From Clostridia bacterium (lineage in GTDB: Bacteria > Bacillota_A > Clostridia > Christensenellales > Aristaeellaceae): 13,098 bases of DNA. Numbering within the stretch: the stretch's first letter is position 1; every line of letters begins with the position of its first letter. The position numbers and the translations under genes were made by a program. The notes beneath the pieces were generated by a model. That model searched no databases, was not told the DNA's origin, and saw only the letters and a list, made by a program, of their open reading frames with translations. Shown here piece after piece: positions 6,874-13,098 of the stretch. The stretch is taken from contig CAAEDZ010000092.1 in assembly GCA_900754775.1 (NCBI GenBank), positions 1-13,098 on the forward strand. Direction: 5' to 3'.

Positions 6874-7437
6874 TCAATCGCTTTCCAACAGGTCGCGCAC
6901 GTCGATGTTGCCGATGGGGACGACCTCGCGGGGCGCGTCCGTGCTTTCGTTCAGGCGCTTCTGCATCCAGACGACGTCGCGCCACTGGCCGTTTTTCCAG
7001 CCCGCGTCCGTGAGTACGCCGGCCTCGGCAAAGCCCATGGCCGCGTGCAGGCCGGTGCTGGCGGGGTTGGGCAGCGTGATGCAGCTGTACGCCATGCGCA
7101 CGCCCTGACGGCGCAGCATTTCCAGCAATCGCCCCATCAGGGCGCGGCCAATGCCCCGGCGGTGGAAGGCGGGCGACAGGTAGATGGTCACTTCCACGTT
7201 CCAGCGGTAGGCGGCGCGCTCCTTGTACAGATGGGCGTAGGCGTAGCCGGCGATCTCCCCGTCCACCTCACAGACGATGTACGGGTAAATGGCGGAGATG
7301 TCGCGGATGCGCGCGGCAAATTCCTCCAGCGCGGGCGGGCCGTCCTCAAAGCTGGCCGTGCCAAATGTGTATGGCGCGTAGATGGCGAGCAGGGCCTGGG
7401 CGTCGGCCTCCGTCGCCAGGCGGAATAAGCGGCTCAT
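6874..7437 (-). CDS. GNAT-family N-acetyltransferase, phosphinothricin/methionine-sulfoximine acetyltransferase-like
   Basis: This 187-residue cytosolic enzyme is predicted to transfer acetyl from acetyl-CoA to an amino group. The N-terminal part (RLATEADAQALLAIYAPY, 6-23, then TASFEDGPP, 27-35), ERAAYRWNVEVTIYL (73-87), the acetyl-CoA motif HRRGIGRAL (92-100) and GQWRDVVWMQKRL (150-162) match the Pat/MddA branch. Those enzymes acetylate phosphinothricin, methionine sulfoximine or related amino acids; the true substrate here is unknown. About 25 residues extend past the usual end. The ATG at 7437 overlaps the Nudix stop as ATGA; the ribosome binding site (GGTGGGAAAG) is weak, which suits translational coupling. 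It is the last gene of the Crp/Fnr operon and ends just before the shared terminator. Confidence 0.88.
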   Translation of the reverse strand: MSRLFRLATEADAQALLAIYAPYTFGTASFEDGPPALEEFAARIRDISAIYPYIVCEVDGEIAGYAYAHLYKERAAYRWNVEVTIYLSPAFHRRGIGRALMGRLLEMLRRQGVRMAYSCITLPNPASTGLHAAMGFAEAGVLTDAGWKNGQWRDVVWMQKRLNESTDAPREVVPIGNIDVRDLLESD

Positions 7438-8003
7438 CTTTCCCACCCCGCGCGCAGTTTGGCGTTGAGCTTTTCGTAGACGCGCCTTTGCATCCACGGC
7501 TCCACGGAGGCGGCTACGGCATCGTCGAGGGAAAACCATTTAACGCCGCTGTTCTCGTCGGGCTTGTCGCGCAGTTCGTCCGCCTCGTCCGCTTCGAGGA
7601 GGTAGGTAATGTTGAGGTGCAGGTGGGAATGCACGTACTTTCCGCGCTTTTCGTGGCCATCGACGGTGAGGATCTCCAGAGAGAAGATGTCCTCCGAGGC
7701 GGGGCGCACGTGGACAAGGCCGCTCTCCTCGCGGACCTCGCGCAGGGCGACGGAGAGAAGGTCGGTCTCGCCATCGGCATGGCCGCCCAGCCACGACCAC
7801 GAGCGGTAGATGTTGTGCCAGGCCATCAGGGCGCGGTCGCGGCGGGCGTTGACGATCCACGCCGAGGCCGTCATGTGGAAAAACGCGCAGGAGCGCAGGA
7901 AGATGTCCTCATGCGCGGCCATGGCGGCGAGCATCGCCTGCCGGTCGCGTTCTTCCTGTTCGTTGAAGGGCCGGTAGGCCTCAAGGGCGCGGCGTATCTC
8001 CAT
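7434..8003 (-). CDS. Nudix hydrolase
   Basis: This 189-residue enzyme is predicted to hydrolyse a nucleoside diphosphate linked to another group. The N-terminal helix region is followed by HMTASAWIVN (43-52), WHNIYRSWSWLGGHADGE (62-79) and the Nudix box ending in REVREESGL (88-96), which holds the metal-binding glutamates. The Glu normally eight positions before the REuxEE motif is Thr80 here, with a Glu just before it. The later YVHSHLHLNITYLL strand and a WFSLDDA block are typical of this clostridial subtype. The ATG at 8003 is chosen because GGGGAGG (8010-8016) is six bases away; the ATG at 8009 touches that site directly. The 5' end overlaps the upstream gene by 23 bases and the 3' end overlaps the GNAT gene by four. 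The frame stays open further upstream, but as shadow. Confidence 0.88.
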   Translation of the reverse strand: MEIRRALEAYRPFNEQEERDRQAMLAAMAAHEDIFLRSCAFFHMTASAWIVNARRDRALMAWHNIYRSWSWLGGHADGETDLLSVALREVREESGLVHVRPASEDIFSLEILTVDGHEKRGKYVHSHLHLNITYLLEADEADELRDKPDENSGVKWFSLDDAVAASVEPWMQRRVYEKLNAKLRAGWER

Positions 8004-8448
8004 TGCCATCCTCCCCGTAGAGCGCCTTGCAGCGCAGGTATTCGCTGACCATCCAGGGGTTTTTCGCGTCGGCCGCGTCGAGGCCCTGAAAGGCGGTGAG
8101 GCGGTCGCGCAGTTCCCGGTCGTTTTCGACAAAAAAGCAGCCGGAGGCGAGGTCCACAAAGACCATGGCCGGCCATCCGCGCCGCCCACGGCCCGGCAGG
8201 GCAAAGGCGGCGGGGCGCGGCGCCTGCCCCGGCGGCAGTTTTTCCCGCAGCGGCGGGTTGAAAAGCACATTTTCCCGCGCCACGGACAGAGCCTGCTTAC
8301 TGGTGAGCGGCAGCAGGCGATAGCGCGCTTCCAGCCAGGAAAGCAGCTCCGCGCCGCTTCTGCGGCACGGCGGCGGCACATCCCCGGCGGCGATGCGCGC
8401 GCGGCCCCGGGCGAGGGCGCGGAGCAGGCGCTTTTCCCGTTTCTTCAT
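7981..8448 (-). CDS. Unrecognised 155-residue protein in the Crp/Fnr operon
   Basis: I do not recognise this family. The protein is soluble in appearance, begins with a strongly basic stretch (MKKREKRLLRALARGRARIA) and has a middle part LLSWLEARYRLLPLTSKQAL (35-54). A proline-rich segment (65-85) is followed by a hydrophobic strand pattern MVFVDLASGCFFVEN (95-109), and it ends with NPWMVSEYLRCKALYG (130-145). No signal peptide, membrane helix or known catalytic motif is visible. The ATG at 8448 overlaps the regulator stop as ATGA and has GGAGG four bases upstream. The stop at 7981-7983 lies inside the Nudix gene. Reading frame, overlaps and ribosome binding site argue that it is a real gene. 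The context suggests it is produced together with the regulator and the Nudix enzyme. Confidence 0.7.
   Translation of the reverse strand: MKKREKRLLRALARGRARIAAGDVPPPCRRSGAELLSWLEARYRLLPLTSKQALSVARENVLFNPPLREKLPPGQAPRPAAFALPGRGRRGWPAMVFVDLASGCFFVENDRELRDRLTAFQGLDAADAKNPWMVSEYLRCKALYGEDGNGDTPRP
8010..8016 (-). promoter_or_regulatory. Ribosome binding site deciding the Nudix start
   Basis: GGGGAGG on the minus strand is six bases before ATG 8003 and zero bases before ATG 8009, so the inner ATG is favoured. The site lies inside the upstream gene. Confidence 0.55.
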
Positions 8449-9119
8449 ACTTCCTCCGCGCCCGTCAGCAAAGTGAAGCGGCTGCGCTCGCACTCGATGA
8501 GGCCATCGCGGCGCATGCGGGAGAGTTCCGCGGAAAGGGCGCTGCGCTCCACGGCCAGATAGTCGGCCAGCTGCTGGCGGTCGAAGGGGATGACGAACGA
8601 GCGCGTGCCGCGCCGCACCGCTTCGCCGGAGAGATAGGTCAGCAGGCGTTCGCGGATGGTGTGCGGCGTGATGAGGCGGAGCTTGCGCGAGAGCAGCAGG
8701 TTCTTTCTCGCCATCTCCGTGAGCAGATTGCGCACGAGGCGGGCGTGGAAGGCGCAGGCGTTGGGACAGAGCGTCAGCACGCGCGCGGCGTCGAGAAAGA
8801 GTATATGGCAGTCCGTGGCCGCCACCGCGTTCATGAGCAGCGGTTCGCCCTCCACGCAGGCATATGCCTCGGCAAAGCACTCGCCCGGGCCAAAGCGCTC
8901 GAGAATGCGGCGCTCGCCCCACGCGTCCACGCGCTCCAGGCGCACGCTGCCCTCCAGCACCAGCGCCATCTCCAGCGCCAGATCGCCGGCGCTCAAAATG
9001 GTCTCCCCCGCGCCATAGGAGCGGCGGCGGGGCGAGAGACAGTGGAGCATGGCGGATATTTCCGCGCTTCTTATGCCGGTAAAAAGCGTCGAATCCGCAA
9101 GTATGCGTTTTTCATCCAT
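8445..9119 (-). CDS. Crp/Fnr family transcriptional regulator
   Basis: This 224-residue DNA-binding regulator has the Crp layout. An N-terminal effector (cyclic-nucleotide-binding-like) domain spans about 10-115 with the glycine-turn pattern GAGETILSAGD and LEGSVRLERV. A long dimer helix lies at about 125-150, and a C-terminal winged helix-turn-helix at 181-215 (RQQLADYLAVERSALSAELS then RMRRDGLI). The Arg-Ser pair that binds cAMP in E. coli CRP is not apparent after GECFAEAY, so cAMP is an unlikely ligand. The N-terminal Fnr iron-sulfur cysteines are also absent, though cysteines at 81, 88, 104, 118 and 122 are notable. AGGAGG (9128-9133) is eight bases before the ATG. It leads an overlapping four-gene operon and may control it; this is inference. 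Confidence 0.9.
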   Translation of the reverse strand: MDEKRILADSTLFTGIRSAEISAMLHCLSPRRRSYGAGETILSAGDLALEMALVLEGSVRLERVDAWGERRILERFGPGECFAEAYACVEGEPLLMNAVAATDCHILFLDAARVLTLCPNACAFHARLVRNLLTEMARKNLLLSRKLRLITPHTIRERLLTYLSGEAVRRGTRSFVIPFDRQQLADYLAVERSALSAELSRMRRDGLIECERSRFTLLTGAEEV

Positions 9120-9136
9120 GGGAGTTTCCTCCTGCT

Positions 9137-9154
9137 GCGCGCAAAAAGGCGCGC
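9137..9154 (-). other. Small hairpin just upstream of the regulator's ribosome binding site
   Basis: GCGCGC arms at 9137-9142 and 9149-9154 enclose a six-base loop (CTTTTT on the minus strand). It stands three bases before the AGGAGG of the Crp/Fnr gene and could influence translation. No function is shown. Confidence 0.4.
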
Positions 9155-9217
9155 GATAATGCGAAAGGCCGTCGCCTCCCGGGCAAAACAGGCTCCCATT
9201 CCCCTTCCCATCGACAG

Positions 9218-9248
9218 CGCGGGGCCCGCGCCCAGCGAAAGCCCCGCG
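9218..9248 (-). other. Perfect 8-bp inverted repeat downstream of pyrH
   Basis: Arms CGCGGGGC (9218-9225) and GCCCCGCG (9241-9248) are perfect complements with a 15-base loop. The RNA stem would be very stable, but no T-run follows on either strand, so it is not a standard intrinsic terminator. The rest of the 147-base gap (9120-9266) is discussed as a possible small-gene remnant. No convincing promoter for the regulator operon is seen; a TTGCCC/CATTAT pair has poor 19-base spacing. Confidence 0.45.
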
Positions 9249-9266
9249 ATTAGATGCCCTATGTAG

Positions 9267-9983
9267 TCATTCGTGTACGGTGGTGCCCAGATCCTCCCCC
9301 GCAGCCACGCGGAGGATGTTGCCGAGGTTCTCCATGGAGAACACGCGCACCACCGGCACCTTCTGCTCCATGCAGAGCATGAAGGCGGTCAGGTCCATGA
9401 CGCGCAGGCCGCGGGTGACGGCCTCGCGGTAGCTGATGTCGCGGATGAGTTTGGCGTCCGGGTTCTTGTGCGGGTCGCTGTCGTAGACGCCCTCCACGGT
9501 GGTGCCCTTGAAGACCGCGTCGGCCTTCAGTTCCGCCGCGCGCAGCGCCGCGCCCGTATCGGTGGTAAAGAAGGGGTTGCCCGTGCCGCCGGCAAGGAGG
9601 ACGATCTCGCCGTTTTCCATGCACTCGATGGCGGCCTTGGCCGTGTAGAGGCGGGCGAAGCGGTTCATCTCCTGCGCGGTGAACACGGTGGCCTTTCGAC
9701 CGAGGCGGCAGAGCGCGTCCTCGACGGCGAGGGCGTTGATGACCGTGGCCAGCATGCCCATCTGATCGGCGTTGACGGCGTTCATTTCCTCGGAGAAGCG
9801 GCCGCGCCAGATATTGCCGCCGCCCATGACCACGCCCACCTGCACGCCCATGCCGGCAAGTTCGGCGATGACGCGGGCCACTTCCTCCACGCGCAGGGCG
9901 TCGAAGGTCGGGCTCTTGGCCCCTTCGGGCTTCTCCGGGGCGAGGGTCTCGCCGCTCAGTTTGAGTATGATGCGCTTGTACAT
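9267..9983 (-). CDS. pyrH: UMP kinase (uridylate kinase)
   Basis: This 238-residue cytosolic enzyme phosphorylates UMP to UDP with ATP in pyrimidine nucleotide synthesis. It belongs to the amino acid kinase fold family. Landmarks are KLSGE (8-12), GGGNIWRG (54-61), a NADQMGMLAT helix (71-80), GTGNPFFTTDT (133-143) that binds UMP, and GVYDSDP (165-171). Length is normal. The start is the ATG at 9983: GGGGGAG (9992-9998) lies eight bases upstream, whereas an in-frame GTG at 9992 overlaps that site and cannot use it. It follows tsf in the usual order, but a strong terminator separates them, and the usual downstream frr is not present. Confidence 0.96.
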   Translation of the reverse strand: MYKRIILKLSGETLAPEKPEGAKSPTFDALRVEEVARVIAELAGMGVQVGVVMGGGNIWRGRFSEEMNAVNADQMGMLATVINALAVEDALCRLGRKATVFTAQEMNRFARLYTAKAAIECMENGEIVLLAGGTGNPFFTTDTGAALRAAELKADAVFKGTTVEGVYDSDPHKNPDAKLIRDISYREAVTRGLRVMDLTAFMLCMEQKVPVVRVFSMENLGNILRVAAGEDLGTTVHE

Positions 9984-9991
9984 GCGTTCCA

Positions 9992-9998
9992 CTCCCCC
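9992..9998 (-). promoter_or_regulatory. Ribosome binding site deciding the pyrH start
   Basis: GGGGGAG on the minus strand is eight bases before ATG 9983. It overlaps the alternative GTG at 9990-9992 and so rules that start out. It lies only 11 bases beyond the T-run of the preceding terminator. Confidence 0.6.
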
Positions 9999-10009
9999 AT
10001 TTATGCCTT

Positions 10010-10036
10010 AAAAAGGGGAACGCGGTGGCGTTCCCC
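10010..10036 (-). terminator. Strong intrinsic terminator between tsf and pyrH
   Basis: On the minus strand GGGGAACGC (10028-10036) pairs perfectly with GCGTTCCCC (10015-10023) around a CACC loop and is followed by five T (10010-10014). It begins 13 bases after the tsf stop. All features of a rho-independent terminator are present. It either ends the rpsB-tsf transcript or acts as a leaky attenuator before pyrH. Confidence 0.88.
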
Positions 10037-10049
10037 CAATGTTGAAGTT

Positions 10050-10961
10050 TTACTTCTGCATGGAGCCGATCTGCTCGGCGACCTCGGCGGCCAGGTCGTT
10101 GACCTTCTTCTCGAGGCCATCGCCCATCTTGTAGCGGGTGAAGCGGACGATGTTGAGGCCGTTGGCCTTCTGCTCGATCATCTTGCCGACGCTGATGTCC
10201 GCATCCTTGACGAACGCCTGCTCGAGGAGGCAGACCTCCTTGTAGAACTTGACGATGCGGCCTTCGACCATCTTCTCGATGATCTTCTCGGGCTTGCCCT
10301 CGTTGCGGGCCTGGGCGATGAGGATCTCCTTCTCGTGTTCGAGGTGGGAAGGATCGACCTCCTCGCGGCGCACGTACTCCGGAGCGACCGGGGACGCGGC
10401 GGCGATCTGCAGGGCTACGTCGTGGATGACTTCCTCATTGGGCGTGCCCTCGGCCTGCACCAGCACGCCGACCTTGCCGCCCATGTGGATGTAGCTTTCC
10501 ACGATGCCGCCCTCGTAGCGCACGAAGCGGCGGATGGAGATCTTCTCGCCGATCTCGGCGGTGGCGGCGGTGACCATCTGCTCGATGGTGGTATTTTCGT
10601 CCTTGAAGAAGGGCTGCTTGAGCAGCGCGTCCACGTCGGCGGGGTTCTTCTTGGCGACCTGCTCGGCCACGTCGGCAACGAGGGCCTTGAACTTGTCGGT
10701 CTTGGCCACGAAGTCGGTCTCGCAGTTGACTTCGACGAGGGCGCCGGTGGCGCACTCCTTGCAGACGAAGCTGCCCACAAGGCCTTCGGCGGCGATGCGG
10801 CTCTGCTTCTTGGCGGCGGCGGCCAGGCCCTTCTCGCGCAGGTAGTCGATGGCCTTTTCCATATCGCCTTCGACGGCGGCGAGCGCCTTCTTGCAATCCA
10901 TCATGCCCGCGCCCGTGCGGCCGCGAAGCTCCATTACGATCTTTGCGCTGATCTCAGCCAT
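10050..10961 (-). CDS. tsf: Translation elongation factor Ts
   Basis: This 303-residue cytosolic factor exchanges GDP for GTP on EF-Tu. The N-terminal UBA-like domain shows [16 protein letters not shown] (12-27), and the EF-Tu contact motif [11 protein letters not shown] occurs at 81-91. Two core subdomains follow, with [20 protein letters not shown] and the [12 protein letters not shown] block near the C-terminus. Length is standard for a bacterial EF-Ts. AGGAGG lies upstream (GGAGG eight bases before the ATG). It is 38 bases after rpsB in the same direction and is co-transcribed with it from the rpsB promoter. Confidence 0.97.
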   Translation of the reverse strand: MAEISAKIVMELRGRTGAGMMDCKKALAAVEGDMEKAIDYLREKGLAAAAKKQSRIAAEGLVGSFVCKECATGALVEVNCETDFVAKTDKFKALVADVAEQVAKKNPADVDALLKQPFFKDENTTIEQMVTAATAEIGEKISIRRFVRYEGGIVESYIHMGGKVGVLVQAEGTPNEEVIHDVALQIAAASPVAPEYVRREEVDPSHLEHEKEILIAQARNEGKPEKIIEKMVEGRIVKFYKEVCLLEQAFVKDADISVGKMIEQKANGLNIVRFTRYKMGDGLEKKVNDLAAEVAEQIGSMQK

Positions 10962-10999
10962 GGGAAAAACCTCCTGTCGGTTTTTGTCGGATATATCGT

Positions 11000-11731
11000 T
11001 TATTCTTCGGCGGCTTCCTCGGCGGGGGCGTCGCCCGCGTCGCTCTGCTCGCCCTGCTTGCCTTCGAGCACAGCGTCGGCCAGCTTGCCGGCGATCAGCT
11101 TCACGGCGCGGATGGCGTCGTCGTTGCCGGGGATAACGTAGTCGATCTCATCGGGATCGCAGTTGGTATCGACGATGGCCACGATCGGGATGCCCAGCGC
11201 GCGGGCCTCGGCCACGGCGATGCGCTCCTTGCGGGGATCGACGATAAACAGGGCGCCGGGGAGCTTGCGCATCTCGCGGATGCCGCCCAGGTTCTTCTGC
11301 AGCTTTTCGCGCTCGGCGCACAGCTTGATGACTTCCTTCTTGGGCAGCACGTCGAACTGGCCGTTCTTCTCCATCGCGTCGATGGCGTTGAGGCGGTCGA
11401 TACGGGTGCGGATGGTGCGGAAGTTGGTCAGCGTGCCGCCCAGCCAGCGGTTGTTGACGTAGAACATGCCGCAGCGCTTGGCCTCGGCCTCGATGGACTC
11501 CTGCGCCTGCTTCTTGGTGCCGACGAAGAGGATGGACTTGCCTTCCATGGCCACGTCGCGGACGAACATGTAGGCCTCGTCGATCTTGCGCACGGTCTTC
11601 TGCAGGTCGATGATGTAGATGCCGTTGCGCTCGGTGAAGATGTACTGCGCCATCTTCGGGTTCCAGCGACGGGTCTGATGGCCGAAGTGGACGCCGGCCT
11701 CGAGGAGCTGCTTCATGGAAATGACTGCCAT
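11000..11731 (-). CDS. rpsB: 30S ribosomal protein S2
   Basis: This 243-residue small-subunit ribosomal protein begins [20 protein letters not shown] and contains [27 protein letters not shown] (about 93-107), [21 protein letters not shown] and the [20 protein letters not shown] block, all diagnostic of S2. The C-terminal tail is acidic and alanine-rich. The ATG at 11731 has AAGGAGGG (11741-11748) nine bases upstream; the open frame further upstream is leader. It is the first gene of rpsB-tsf and has its own promoter and leader. Confidence 0.97.
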   Translation of the reverse strand: MAVISMKQLLEAGVHFGHQTRRWNPKMAQYIFTERNGIYIIDLQKTVRKIDEAYMFVRDVAMEGKSILFVGTKKQAQESIEAEAKRCGMFYVNNRWLGGTLTNFRTIRTRIDRLNAIDAMEKNGQFDVLPKKEVIKLCAEREKLQKNLGGIREMRKLPGALFIVDPRKERIAVAEARALGIPIVAIVDTNCDPDEIDYVIPGNDDAIRAVKLIAGKLADAVLEGKQGEQSDAGDAPAEEAAEE

Positions 11732-11777
11732 TGTGGGGTTCCCTCCTTGTTTTTTCCACCCTGCGCTTCGTCTCCGG

Positions 11778-11804
11778 GCGGCATCCCCAAGGGGACAACG
11801 CCGC
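11778..11804 (-). promoter_or_regulatory. Hairpin in the rpsB leader
   Basis: The rpsB leader (about 11732-11828) contains a stem with outer arms GCGGC/GCCGC, a three-base bulge, and inner arms GUCCC/GGGAU closed by a CUUG tetraloop. No T-run follows, so it is not a terminator. A role in S2 autoregulation is possible, since rpsB leaders are autogenous control sites in other bacteria, but I cannot match it to a known S2-binding motif. Confidence 0.5.
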
Positions 11805-11834
11805 GCGGATCGGCGCAAGTGCGTTTTCCGACAA

Positions 11835-11864
11835 ATTATAGCACAGTTTGGCCCCCTGGCGCAA
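11835..11864 (-). promoter_or_regulatory. rpsB: Promoter of rpsB-tsf with extended -10
   Basis: On the minus strand TTGCGC (11859-11864) and TATAAT (11835-11840) are 18 bases apart, and TGC directly before the -10 makes an extended TGnTATAAT element. The predicted transcription start is near 11828, giving a leader of about 97 bases. Confidence 0.75.
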
Positions 11865-11883
11865 CAGATATTTGTAAAATCTT

Positions 11884-11904
11884 GCGCGCCGGGCGCACTT
11901 TTTT
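11884..11904. terminator. Short terminator-like hairpin after the L-serine dehydratase gene
   Basis: Six-base arms at 11884-11889 and 11893-11898 (one G-U pair on the minus strand) enclose a three-base loop. On the minus strand, the direction of the gene, only AAGATTTTA follows, a poor T-tract. On the plus strand six T follow directly (11899-11904). It may end sdaA transcripts weakly or block antisense transcription. Confidence 0.45.
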
Positions 11905-11905
11905 C

Positions 11906-13098
11906 TCAGGGGCGGCGGTAATTCTTCGCCAGCCCGCCCTCGGCGGTCTCGCGGTAGCGGCCGGAGAGGTCGCGACCGGTCTCGTACATGGTCCTGACCA
12001 CGGTGTCAAGCGATATTTTGCGTGTGGCGGTCAAAAAGTTGGCGATGCGCACGGCGTTGATGGCGCGCATGGCGGCCACGGCGTTGCGCTCGATGCAGGG
12101 TATCTGCACAAGGCCGCAGATGGGGTCGCAGGTGAGGCCGACGTGGTGTTCCAGCGCCACTTCGGCGGCATACTCGATCTGGTCGATGCCCATCTCGAAC
12201 AGTTCGCCCAGCGCCGCCGCGGCCATGGCGCAGGCGGAGCCGATCTCCGCCTGACAGCCGCATTCCGCGCCGCTGATGGAGGCGTTGGTCTTGATCAGAT
12301 CGCCGATCAGCCCCGCCACGGCCAGCGAGCGCAGGAGGCGATCCTGCGATATGCCGCGCTGTTCCCGCATGTAGCGCAAAACGCTGGGCAGCACGCTGCA
12401 CGCGCCGCAGGTGGGCGCGGTGACGATGACGCCACCGTCGGCGTTCTGTTCGCTGATGGCGAAGGCGTAGGCGCAGACGATGCGGTTTTCCCGCGTCTCC
12501 GGGCTTTCGTCGATGTGCTTTTGCTGGAAGAGGTATTGCGCCTTGCGCTCCACGCCCAGACCGCCGGGCAGCACGCCGCGGCGGGCAAGGCCCTCGTCGC
12601 AGGCGGCGTTCATCACCCGCCAGATCTCGCCGAGGAAGTCCCAGATGTCCCCGCCCTCGCGCATGGCAACATAGTCGCTCAAACGCAGGTTGTGCGTCTT
12701 GCAGTATTCAGCGATGGCGTGAAACGTGTTTTCCGGGTAAATGTCGGCCTTTTCCGCCGCCGTCTCGCCGGGATAGCGCACGTCTCCCCCGCCGACGCTG
12801 AGGGCGCGCAGAAAGCCCGTCTGCTTTTCGCCCTTGTAGGCGATGAAGTCCAGCGTGTTGGGATGTTCGAGGGGAAAATCCGGCTCCGGCACCCATTCGA
12901 TGCGCGTGGGCACGGGCGAGAGCGTTTTTACAAGCACGCGGTCGGTGCCGTGGCCCTCCCCCGTCTTGGCCAGAGAGCCGTAGAGGCGCACCGTGAAGCG
13001 GTCGGCCTCGGGGTGTTCGGCCAAAAAGCGCAGCGCGGCGCGCTCCGGCCCCATGGTGTGGGAGCTGGACGGGCCGCGGCCGACTTTGTAGATCTCAC
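11906..13098 (-). CDS. sdaA: L-serine ammonia-lyase (iron-sulfur dehydratase), 5' end outside window
   Basis: This is a single-chain L-serine dehydratase converting L-serine to pyruvate and ammonia with an oxygen-sensitive 4Fe-4S cluster. 396 residues are visible. The frame is open to the window edge and starts there with EIYKVGRGPSSSHTMGP, the start motif of the beta domain, so only a few residues are missing. The alpha domain follows (APTCGACSVLPSVLRY, then SGAECGCQAEIGSAC, LTCDPICGLVQIPCIERN). The cysteines of GCQ, TCDP and IPC are 42 and 11 residues apart, the spacing of the cluster ligands Cys343, 385 and 396 in the Legionella enzyme. The C-terminus (GGLAKNYRRP) lacks the terminal cysteine that caps the cluster in that enzyme. 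The gene uses its own upstream signals outside the window; rpsB has a separate promoter after it. Confidence 0.94.
   Translation of the reverse strand, partial: EIYKVGRGPSSSHTMGPERAALRFLAEHPEADRFTVRLYGSLAKTGEGHGTDRVLVKTLSPVPTRIEWVPEPDFPLEHPNTLDFIAYKGEKQTGFLRALSVGGGDVRYPGETAAEKADIYPENTFHAIAEYCKTHNLRLSDYVAMREGGDIWDFLGEIWRVMNAACDEGLARRGVLPGGLGVERKAQYLFQQKHIDESPETRENRIVCAYAFAISEQNADGGVIVTAPTCGACSVLPSVLRYMREQRGISQDRLLRSLAVAGLIGDLIKTNASISGAECGCQAEIGSACAMAAAALGELFEMGIDQIEYAAEVALEHHVGLTCDPICGLVQIPCIERNAVAAMRAINAVRIANFLTATRKISLDTVVRTMYETGRDLSGRYRETAEGGLAKNYRRP

Noticed and set aside
8004..8381. Upstream extension of the Nudix frame
   Set aside because: It overlaps the unknown gene out of phase, has shadow composition, and a good ribosome binding site marks the start at 8003.
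9141..9200. Possible promoter for the Crp/Fnr operon (TTGCCC and CATTAT, minus strand)
   Set aside because: Weak -10 match and 19-base spacing; not enough to call.
9273..11141. Very long plus-strand open frame (622 codons) opposite pyrH and tsf
   Set aside because: It is antisense to two certain genes, has histidine/alanine/aspartate-rich low-complexity composition typical of the shadow frame of high-GC genes, and no ribosome binding site fits.
1..13098. CRISPR array, tRNA, rRNA, insertion sequence, phage or toxin-antitoxin module
   Set aside because: No regularly spaced repeats, cloverleaf-like segments, transposase motifs or terminal inverted repeats were seen; the genes are ordinary chromosomal families.

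Overview
The window looks like a chromosomal segment from a GC-rich, probably anaerobic member of the Bacillota (Clostridia). The grounds are strong AGGAGG-type ribosome binding sites before most genes, the gene families present (AzlCD, GrpB, DUF2812-like membrane proteins, a clostridial-type Crp/Fnr regulator, an iron-sulfur L-serine dehydratase), frequent ATGA stop/start overlaps and a high GC content judged by eye. This placement is inference; no 16S or other phylogenetic marker beyond rpsB/tsf/pyrH is present.

Left part (1-2844, minus strand): a sugar-type (CUT2/RbsA-RbsC class) ABC importer operon, read right to left. It starts at a near-consensus promoter, followed by the double-domain ATPase and then two RbsC-like permeases, the second cut off by the window edge. 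No substrate-binding protein lies between promoter and ATPase, so it must be beyond the left edge or elsewhere. Next (2916-3966, minus) is an azlC-azlD pair, a predicted branched-chain amino acid exporter, with its own promoter. Back to back with it is a short plus-strand operon (3979-6868): a GrpB/UPF0157 protein and two tandem paralogous membrane proteins with a DUF2812-like N-terminal region, three membrane segments and a C-terminal extracytoplasmic domain. This operon ends at a terminator that also looks usable from the opposite side.

Middle part (6874-9119, minus): a tightly overlapping four-gene operon, namely a Crp/Fnr-like regulator, a 155-residue protein I do not recognise, a Nudix hydrolase and a phosphinothricin-acetyltransferase-like GNAT enzyme. 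The three junctions overlap by 4, 23 and 4 bases.

Right part (9267-13098, minus): the translation core rpsB-tsf-pyrH, preceded by a 5'-truncated single-chain L-serine dehydratase. rpsB has a clear promoter with an extended -10 and a roughly 97-base leader containing a CUUG-capped hairpin. A very strong intrinsic terminator sits between tsf and pyrH. The usual next gene, frr, is missing after pyrH; instead there is a 147-base gap with an unexplained coding-like frame and then the Crp/Fnr operon.

I see no tRNA, rRNA, CRISPR array, insertion sequence or phage gene. The most unusual items are the tandem DUF2812-like pair with a patch of almost identical DNA, the unknown overlapping gene in the regulator operon, the tsf/pyrH terminator, and the possible small frameshifted membrane gene after pyrH.
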